Part shown: piece by piece, positions 6,929 through 10,944 of the stretch
How the letters are laid out: each line of letters starts with the position of its first letter
Position numbering within the stretch: the stretch's first letter is position 1
Origin: an uncultured Verrucomicrobiota bacterium
Lineage (GTDB): Bacteria > Verrucomicrobiota > Kiritimatiellia > RFP12 > UBA1067
Assembly: GCA_946631535.1 (NCBI GenBank)
Contig: CAMPAF010000077.1
Location: 1-10,944 of the forward strand
DNA: 10,944 nt
Direction: 5' to 3'
Program-made: the position numbers and the translations under genes
Notes under the pieces: model-generated
What the model saw: the letters and a program-made list of their open reading frames with translations, nothing else
What the model was told of the DNA's origin: nothing
Database searches by the model: none

Positions 6929-7971
6929 TGTTCACGCGTGCACAGACGCGCGCGCTGCGCATCGGCGGCCTGCCGTTCGGCGGCGGCGCGCCAGTCTCCG
7001 TGCAGACCATGGCCACGGCCAATCCTCACGATGCGGCGGCGCTTGCCGCGCAGGTGGCACGCTGCGCCGAGGCTGGCGCTGCGCTCGTGCGACTGACGGT
7101 GCCTGACGTGGATGCCGCGCGCGTCCTTGGTGAGGTGCGCAAGTCGTCGCCGGTGCCGCTCGTGGCGGACATACATTTCGACTATCGGTGCGCGCTCGCT
7201 GCGATCGAAGCGGGCGCGGACGCCCTGCGCCTCAACCCCGGCAACATCGGCGGCAAGGAGAACGTGCGCGCCGTTGCGCGCGCGGCGAAGGCCCAGGGCG
7301 TGCCGATACGGGTGGGCGTGAACGGCGGGAGCCTGGAGAAGGGAGAGACGCTCGTGTCGTCCGCGCTCAAGCACGTGAAGCTGCTTGAGGACGAGGGGTT
7401 CCGCGACATCGTGATCTCCGTGAAGGCGAGCGACGTGCCGCGCACCGTGGCGGCGTACCGCGAACTGGCGGAGAAGACGGACTGCCCGCTCCATCTGGGC
7501 GTTACGGAGGCAGGGACTTTTCTGCCGGGTACGGTGCGCTCCAGCGTGGCGATGGGTATCCTGCTCGCTGAAGGAATCGGCGACACGATACGCGTCTCGC
7601 TTACGGACGAACCGGAGCAGGAAGTGCGCGTGGGGCTGGAGATACTGCGGGCGCTGGAACTTGCGCCGCCGGGCGCGAGCGTGACGAGCTGCCCCACATG
7701 TGGCAGGACGCGCGTTGACGTGCGTGGCATCGCCACGGAGGTGGAGTCGGCGCTGGAGCGGTACAGACGGGCGCACGGGAACGTCGTCCTGCCGCGCGTG
7801 GCCGTGATGGGCTGCGCGGTGAACGGTCCCGGAGAGGCGAAGGGGGCGGATGTCGCGCTCTGCGGTGGGGACGGCGAATTTCTGCTGTACGTTCACGGGA
7901 AGCCGGTGCGCAAGGTGATGCCGTCAGAGGCGGTCGCCGCCGTGCTCTCCTGTCTCCCGAACCTCTACTAA
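6925..7971 (+). CDS. ispG: 4-hydroxy-3-methylbut-2-en-1-yl diphosphate synthase (IspG/GcpE)
   Basis: This 348-residue enzyme of the non-mevalonate (MEP) isoprenoid pathway converts MEcPP to HMBPP with electrons from ferredoxin or flavodoxin. Family motifs in order are PVSVQTM (23-29), LVADIHFDY (79-87), LRLNPGNIGG (101-110), GVNGGSLEKG (131-140, usually GVNAGSLEK) and HLGVTEAG (190-197). The three [4Fe-4S] ligands are in SCPTCGR (Cys256, Cys259) and MGCAVNGPGEA (Cys297). The length is normal for the short bacterial form. ATG 6925 overlaps the rseP stop as ATGA; a second ATG at 6928 is directly adjacent, and a GGG at 6919-6921 serves as a weak SD. The linkage to rseP is common in bacteria, where dxr often precedes rseP, but dxr is not here. 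A palindrome begins immediately after the stop codon. Confidence 0.95.
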   Translation: MMFTRAQTRALRIGGLPFGGGAPVSVQTMATANPHDAAALAAQVARCAEAGAALVRLTVPDVDAARVLGEVRKSSPVPLVADIHFDYRCALAAIEAGADALRLNPGNIGGKENVRAVARAAKAQGVPIRVGVNGGSLEKGETLVSSALKHVKLLEDEGFRDIVISVKASDVPRTVAAYRELAEKTDCPLHLGVTEAGTFLPGTVRSSVAMGILLAEGIGDTIRVSLTDEPEQEVRVGLEILRALELAPPGASVTSCPTCGRTRVDVRGIATEVESALERYRRAHGNVVLPRVAVMGCAVNGPGEAKGADVALCGGDGEFLLYVHGKPVRKVMPSEAVAAVLSCLPNLY

Positions 7972-8004
7972 CATTGGAAAACAGGTCTGACCTGTTTTCC
8001 AATG
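7972..8004. terminator. 33-nt perfect palindrome abutting the ispG stop, probable bidirectional terminator
   Basis: Two 16-nt arms (CATTGGAAAACAGGTC and its exact reverse complement) flank a single T at 7988. The core ACAGGTC/GACCTGT is preceded by AAAA and followed by TTTT inside the same palindrome. Each strand therefore reads as an A-tract, hairpin and short U-tract, which would terminate transcription in both directions between the convergent genes ispG and the permease. It begins at the first base after the ispG TAA. The U-tract is short, and a protein-binding or repeat-element role is also possible. Confidence 0.65.
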
Positions 8005-8010
8005 ATTGCC

Positions 8011-8066
8011 GTTCGCTTCCGTTACGATGTAAAAGCGAACAGGGGCCGGATTTCTCCGGTCCCTGT
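8011..8066. terminator. Two adjoining, partly exclusive hairpins between convergent genes
   Basis: Hairpin A pairs GTTCGCTT (8011-8018) with AAGCGAAC (8033-8040) around a 14-nt loop. Hairpin B pairs 8039-8050 with 8055-8066 (ACAGGGGCCGGA / TCCGGTCCCTGT, one G-U) around the loop TTTC. They share bases 8039-8040, so both cannot be fully formed. Read leftward after the permease gene, hairpin B is followed by a weak TTCGCTTTT tract, consistent with a permease terminator. Read rightward there is no good U-tract. Confidence 0.6.
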
Positions 8067-8076
8067 CGTCATTAGT

Positions 8077-8104
8077 TATTAACTATTCGCTATTAGCTAT
8101 TCGC
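8077..8104. repeat. Tandem 14-nt AT-rich repeat overlapping the permease stop codon
   Basis: TATTAACTATTCGC (8077-8090) and TATTAGCTATTCGC (8091-8104) are adjacent copies that differ by one base. A degraded further copy may precede them (ATTAGT at 8071). On the - strand the second copy encodes the last codons and the TAG stop of the permease, and the first copy supplies extra in-frame TAA TAA stops a few codons later. The base composition contrasts with the GC-rich surroundings. Confidence 0.8.
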
Positions 8105-9362
8105 TCTTCTTGACGCGCGAGCCAATGAGCGCGTAGAAGAGGACGTAGGCGAGAAGTCCGATCGAGAGCCAGTAGCTGTTGAGGATTCCTACCTTGTCCG
8201 CGATCAGGCCCTGGACTGGGATGAGGATGCCGCCGAACACCATAGCCATGAAGATGCCCGAACCCATCGGCACGTACTTGCCGAGCCCCTCTGCCGCCAT
8301 GTTGAAGATGCCGCCCCACATCACGGACGTGCAGAGGCCCACAGCGACCATGAACGTCATGGAGAGCGGGAACTGGTAGCCGAAGAGCGTGACCATCTTC
8401 ATGGGCGCGAACATAGCCGCCAAAAGCAAGCAGATGCCGAGCGTGGCGAGGAAAGACACTTGAACGCGCGAGGACACCTTGCCGCCCACGACGCCGCCGA
8501 GGAGTCGCCCGCACATCATCAGAAACCAGTACGCGCCACACACCGAACCGGCAACGGCAGCTCCGACGTACCACGGCTTGCCGACCTCCGTCATGTAGTT
8601 GAAGCCCATGGCCGGAACGCCGACCTCGATGACGATGTAGAAGAAGATGGCGAGCGCGCCAAGCGTGAAGTGGCGGAACTTGAGCGTCGCGGCGATGTCC
8701 TTCATGACGGAGGTCTGGCCGGAGAGGCGCGCGGCCTTCTCCTCCGCCGTCTCCATGTGCGGTTCGGGAATCTTCGAGAACGCCACGATCACGAACGCCA
8801 GCGCGAAGATGCCCATCGCGATCATGAGCGCGGGGGCCGCCTTGATGAAGGCCGTGTCCTTGGTGATCTCGCCGATGAGCCAGCCGAGGACGGCCGGCGA
8901 AAGCGTGGCGCCCACGGAGTTGAGCGAGCATCCGAACTGCACGAGCTGGTTACCCTTCTTTCCGCCGCCGCCAAGCGTGTTGAGGAGCGGATTTGTCACG
9001 AGATTGAGCATGCACATCGAGAAGCCGGCGATGAACGCGCCGAGGACGTACACGGGAAACGAGCTGATGTAGCCCGATATGAGCTGCACTCCGACGCCCA
9101 CGAAACCGATTGCGACCGCCGCAAGCGCCGTGAACTTGTAGCCCTTGCGCTTCAGGATGAGTCCGCCCGGGATGCCCATGAACAGATAGGCGATGAAGTT
9201 CGCGGCGTTGCCCAGCTGCGAGAGCGCGTTGGACGCCTGGAACTGGTTCTTGGCGATCACGCCCATGGGCGTGGCGAAGTTCGTCACGAACGCGATCATG
9301 AAGAAGAGGGCGAACATAGTCGCGATCGCGAACACGTTGCCCTTGCTTTCGTTTTCAGACAT
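8097..9362 (-). CDS. FHS-family (FucP-like) MFS sugar:proton symporter
   Basis: This 421-residue major facilitator protein has about twelve hydrophobic segments, with a short N-terminal cytoplasmic tail and a charged central loop (about 198-225). FHS-family features include TNPLLNTLG followed by a GNQLVQFGCSLNSVGATLSP stretch (123-156), FFYIVIEVGVPAMGFNYM (240-257), with the glutamate usual in this helix, and the MWGGIFNMAAEGLGK...GSGIFMAMVFGGILIPVQGLIAD region (348-389). Relatives transport L-fucose, glucose, galactose or other hexoses by proton symport; the substrate cannot be read from the sequence. The start ATG has SD AAGGA (9375-9371) 8 nt upstream. A dedicated promoter lies just before it, so it can be expressed apart from nadC. 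The C-terminus (VKKSE) runs into a tandem repeat. Confidence 0.88.
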   Translation of the reverse strand: MSENESKGNVFAIATMFALFFMIAFVTNFATPMGVIAKNQFQASNALSQLGNAANFIAYLFMGIPGGLILKRKGYKFTALAAVAIGFVGVGVQLISGYISSFPVYVLGAFIAGFSMCMLNLVTNPLLNTLGGGGKKGNQLVQFGCSLNSVGATLSPAVLGWLIGEITKDTAFIKAAPALMIAMGIFALAFVIVAFSKIPEPHMETAEEKAARLSGQTSVMKDIAATLKFRHFTLGALAIFFYIVIEVGVPAMGFNYMTEVGKPWYVGAAVAGSVCGAYWFLMMCGRLLGGVVGGKVSSRVQVSFLATLGICLLLAAMFAPMKMVTLFGYQFPLSMTFMVAVGLCTSVMWGGIFNMAAEGLGKYVPMGSGIFMAMVFGGILIPVQGLIADKVGILNSYWLSIGLLAYVLFYALIGSRVKKSE

Positions 9363-9401
9363 GTTTGTTTTCCTTATGGTTTGGTTTGAGAAGTTTTCGA
9401 A

Positions 9402-9430
9402 AGTCTATCAGATTTCAGGCTGTGCGGCAA
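9402..9430 (-). promoter_or_regulatory. Sigma70-type promoter of the sugar permease gene
   Basis: On the - strand, TTGCCG (9430-9425) and TAGACT (9407-9402) are separated by 17 nt, with TGA before the -10 (extended form). Each hexamer matches consensus at 4 of 6 positions. Predicted transcription starts near 9395, giving a leader of about 33 nt that contains the SD. It lies in the 74-nt gap between nadC and the permease gene. Confidence 0.55.
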
Positions 9431-9436
9431 GTGGCG

Positions 9437-10312
9437 TCAGACCGCCTTCCATTCGAGGGAGAGGTCGATCGAGCCGGCCGAGTGCGTGAGGCAGCCGAGC
9501 GAAATGGCCGTCACGCCCGTGGCGGCCACCTCCTTCGCGCGGTCGAGCGTGATGCCGCCGGAGGCCTCTGTCCTGGAGATGCCCTTGCAGAGCCTGACGC
9601 ATTTCTTCATGTCCGCGCAGGACATGTTGTCTAGCATAATCCACTCGGGCTTCGCCTTCAGCGCGCTCTCGCACTCGCGGATGGACTCGACCTCGATCTC
9701 TACCTCCAGCTTCGGGAACGCGCGCCGCGCCGCGAGGACGGCCTGGTCGAGCGCGTCCGGATCGCCGCCGCGCCAGAGGCGCCGATGGTTGTCCTTCATG
9801 AGGATGCGGTCGTACATTCCCATGCGGTGATTCGTGCCGCCGCCGCAGAGGACGGCGTACTTCTCGAAGACGCGCAGGCCAGGGGTGGTCTTGCGCGTGT
9901 CGAGGATCAGCGTGCCGTAGCGCCGCGTGGCGTCAACGAACTTCCGGGTCAGGGTCGCCGTGGCGCACATGCGCTGCATGAAGTTGAGCGCCGTGCGTTC
10001 TGCCGCGAGGATCGACCGCGCGCGGCCCTTGAATACGAGGATGTCCTCGTTCGCCTTGACGCGCGAGCCGTCCGGCTTGAGTATCCGCACCTGGATGCGC
10101 GGATCGACGGCCTTGAGGACCGCCGCAGCCACCGTCGCGCCCGCCACCACGCACGGAACGCGCGAGAAGATCTCCCCTGTCGCGCGCGCCTTGGGATCCA
10201 CAAGCGCCTCCGAGGTGGAATCGCAGAATGGCGCGTCAACGACACGCTCGACCGAGGCTAGGTCCTCGGCCAACGCCAGACGTACCGCCGCGCGCGCGCG
10301 CGGATACCTCAT
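9437..10312 (-). CDS. nadC: Nicotinate-nucleotide diphosphorylase (carboxylating), quinolinate phosphoribosyltransferase
   Basis: This 291-residue cytoplasmic enzyme makes nicotinate mononucleotide from quinolinate and PRPP in de novo NAD synthesis. Family motifs are EDL (16-18), GEIFSRVPCVVAG (46-58), ERTALNFMQRM (105-115), LDTRKTTPGLR (137-147), CGGGTNHRMGMYDRILMKDNH in two parts (GGGTNHR 157-163, MGMYDRILMKDNH 164-176), EVEIEVE (203-209), EASGGI (249-254) and LTHSAGSIDLSLE (275-287). All expected substrate-binding basic residues appear present. ATG 10312 has the SD GAAGGA (10322-10317) 4 nt upstream. The alternative GTG at 10327 would add five residues but lacks a good SD. The upstream small gene ends 29 nt before this start (14 nt before the GTG), so the two are probably cotranscribed. 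nadA and nadB are not in the window. A (CG)7 run lies near the start. Confidence 0.93.
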   Translation of the reverse strand: MRYPRARAAVRLALAEDLASVERVVDAPFCDSTSEALVDPKARATGEIFSRVPCVVAGATVAAAVLKAVDPRIQVRILKPDGSRVKANEDILVFKGRARSILAAERTALNFMQRMCATATLTRKFVDATRRYGTLILDTRKTTPGLRVFEKYAVLCGGGTNHRMGMYDRILMKDNHRRLWRGGDPDALDQAVLAARRAFPKLEVEIEVESIRECESALKAKPEWIMLDNMSCADMKKCVRLCKGISRTEASGGITLDRAKEVAATGVTAISLGCLTHSAGSIDLSLEWKAV

Positions 10313-10341
10313 GACATCCTTCAGCACGCCGACGGTCCGGG

Positions 10342-10581
10342 TTAGAAGTCCTTGATCATGTCCCAGTTCAAGTACATCAGTCCGGCCACGACGCCAAGCA
10401 TAGCGATCGCCGCCAGCGAGCCGAGCAACGCGATGAGCGCGCTCGTCTTGCCGACGCCGTCGGGCTTGCCGGCGTTCGGGTCCACGTCAAGCTTGAACCG
10501 GTCCGCGATCACCGCGCCGCCCGTAGGGGCGGTGGTGGCCACCGTCGTCTGATCGTCTGAGCCTGTTTTCCGCAGTTTCAT
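10342..10581 (-). CDS. Small single-pass membrane protein of unknown function
   Basis: This is a 79-residue protein I do not recognise. Residues 1-46 are polar (Thr/Ala-rich, then RFKLDVDPNAGKPDGVGK). Residues about 47-70 form one strong hydrophobic helix (SALIALLGSLAAIAMLGVVAGLMYL), ending in a short acidic tail NWDMIKDF. There is no signal peptidase site, so it is probably an inner-membrane anchor with the N-terminal part in the cytoplasm. The ATG at 10581 has no SD but lies 6 nt after an extended -10 element, so it is probably translated from a leaderless mRNA. It precedes nadC in the same direction with a short gap. Third-position GC and the placement between a promoter and nadC support a real gene. 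A role with nadC is not implied. Confidence 0.65.
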   Translation of the reverse strand: MKLRKTGSDDQTTVATTAPTGGAVIADRFKLDVDPNAGKPDGVGKTSALIALLGSLAAIAMLGVVAGLMYLNWDMIKDF

Positions 10582-10587
10582 GCCGTC

Positions 10588-10616
10588 ATTTTAGCACATT
10601 CCGGCGCGGATTGCCA
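10588..10616 (-). promoter_or_regulatory. Extended -10 promoter for the small membrane protein and nadC, leaderless geometry
   Basis: On the - strand, TGC-TAAAAT (10596-10588) is an extended -10 element. A partial -35, TGGCAA (10616-10611), lies at 17-nt spacing. Only 6 nt separate the -10 from the ATG at 10581, so transcription should begin at or beside the start codon. This mirrors the arrangement before rseP. Confidence 0.6.
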
Positions 10617-10638
10617 CGAATAAAGGAGAAGTTTTTGA

Positions 10639-10671
10639 AAAGGATATCCTGGGCGGACATCGGTATCCTTT
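10639..10671. repeat. Inverted repeat, possible operator
   Basis: AAAGGATA (10639-10646) and TATCCTTT (10664-10671) are perfect 8-nt inverted arms, with two more inner pairs (one G-U) and a 13-nt loop. The left arm also contains the self-complementary GGATATCC (10642-10649). The repeat lies in the divergent intergenic region immediately before a short ORF. It could be a regulator binding site or an RNA hairpin. Confidence 0.5.
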
Positions 10672-10676
10672 GCGCC

Positions 10677-10763
10677 ATGAAGGAGGCGACGGACATTCTG
10701 TGTGCGAGAGGCGGCGTTCATGTCGAGATACATCCACGAAAGAAGGGCAGAATGAAACAATAG
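10677..10763 (+). CDS. Doubtful 28-codon ORF in the divergent intergenic region
   Basis: An ATG at 10677 opens 28 codons (MKEATDILCARGG..., ending basic with RKKGRMKQ) and stops at TAG 10761-10763. It has no recognisable family and no SD. A TATCCT hexamer (10664-10669) lies 7 nt upstream, the same geometry as the leaderless rseP start, but there is no convincing -35 or TG extension. It may be a small regulatory peptide, a gene remnant or chance. Confidence 0.2.
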   Translation: MKEATDILCARGGVHVEIHPRKKGRMKQ

Positions 10764-10772
10764 ATATTTTTA

Positions 10773-10810
10773 TATCGATACTTGATTATCGATTACGGAA
10801 ATGCTATACT
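10773..10810 (+). promoter_or_regulatory. Strong sigma70-type promoter flanked by ATCGAT boxes
   Basis: TTGATT (10782-10787) and TATACT (10805-10810) are spaced by 17 nt, with TGC before the -10 (extended form). Transcription should start near 10817. Two ATCGAT boxes (10774-10779 and 10788-10793), 14 nt apart, sit on both sides of the -35, within TATCGATA and TATCGATT. This is a plausible operator. The stretch is AT-rich against the GC-rich background. Confidence 0.7.
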
Positions 10811-10816
10811 GCTCGC

Positions 10817-10843
10817 GCTCGCTTAAATAAGGATTAGGCGAGC
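10817..10843 (+). promoter_or_regulatory. Stem-loop at the predicted mRNA 5' end with a GGA loop
   Basis: GCTCGCTTAA (10817-10826) pairs with TTAGGCGAGC (10834-10843), 10 bp with one G-U pair, around the 7-nt loop ATAAGGA. The structure starts at the predicted +1. The loop exposes AAGGA, which resembles either a Shine-Dalgarno or a CsrA/RsmA-type GGA site. No start codon follows at SD distance. A second ACGGA (10865-10869) sits right before the ATG at 10871. Confidence 0.5.
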
Positions 10844-10870
10844 ATAAAAACGAAAGAGAGCAGAACGGAC

Positions 10871-10944
10871 ATGGAGAACGAAGCAGTTGTCGCGCCGGAG
10901 AACCCGGTAGCCGACCTCGAGGCGACGCTGGCGCGGGTGCGCGC
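10871..10944 (+). CDS. N-terminal fragment of an unidentified protein, truncated by window edge
   Basis: An ATG at 10871 opens a frame that continues past the window end; 24 full codons are visible (MENEAVVAPENPVADLEATLARVR). The acidic, proline-containing start followed by an amphipathic helix (DLEATLARVR) is not enough to name a family. It has no signal peptide. Support for it being real comes from the strong promoter and leader upstream. GAGAG (10856-10860) is a weak SD, 10 nt from the ATG. Confidence 0.55.
   Translation, partial: MENEAVVAPENPVADLEATLARVR

Noticed and set aside
5689..7896. 735-codon open frame on the - strand opposite rseP and ispG
   Set aside because: It is antisense to two well-recognised genes, has Arg/His/Pro-rich low-complexity translation and no family motifs. 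Long antisense frames are expected from GC-rich codon bias.
10578..10760. 60-codon open frame on the - strand over the divergent promoter region
   Set aside because: No SD or family similarity, and it overlaps the promoter and start of the small membrane protein gene.
1..10944. CRISPR array, insertion sequence, tRNA or rRNA
   Set aside because: No regularly spaced repeats, transposase-like proteins, terminal inverted repeats or RNA gene signatures were seen in the window.

Overview
The window is a GC-rich, densely coded stretch of a bacterial chromosome with about nine genes. I see no mobile elements, CRISPR arrays, rRNA or tRNA. The gene order murD, LysM-repeat lipoprotein, ftsW matches the order I recall from Chlamydia (murD-nlpD-ftsW). 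A secreted DUF4965/glutaminase-A-type protein and an FHS-family sugar permease would suit a gut carbohydrate or peptide degrader. Together these suggest a member of the PVC superphylum, perhaps a Kiritimatiellae or Lentisphaerae-like gut lineage. That placement is inference, since no phylogenetic marker could be aligned here.

Positions 1-5692 (+ strand) hold five tightly spaced genes, probably one transcript. They are the 3' end of murD, a three-LysM putative lipoprotein, ftsW (TTG start), a secreted glutaminase-A-like protein and a CgeB-like glycosyltransferase. The first three are peptidoglycan and division genes of the dcw type. The last two are accessory and occupy the place where murG and murC would usually follow.

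Positions 5734-7971 (+ strand) hold rseP (site-2 metalloprotease) and ispG (MEP isoprenoid pathway), with an ATGA overlap. They sit behind an extended -10 element placed so close to the rseP ATG that the mRNA should be leaderless. A 33-nt perfect palindrome and two further hairpins (7972-8066) separate ispG from the convergent sugar permease gene.

Positions 8097-10581 (- strand) hold an FHS/FucP-type sugar permease with its own promoter, nadC (quinolinate phosphoribosyltransferase) and a small one-helix membrane protein of unknown role. The small gene has the same leaderless-type promoter geometry as rseP.

Positions 10582-10870 form a divergent regulatory region. It holds an inverted repeat, a doubtful 28-codon ORF, a strong sigma70-type promoter flanked by ATCGAT boxes, and a stem-loop at the predicted transcript 5' end that shows GGA in its loop. 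This drives a gene cut off by the window edge.

The window is mostly conserved housekeeping genes. I do not see a clear new defence or mobile system. The most interesting signals are regulatory: recurrent leaderless promoter architecture, the start-stop codon pair before ftsW, the palindrome and tandem repeats between convergent genes, and the structured leader at the right edge.
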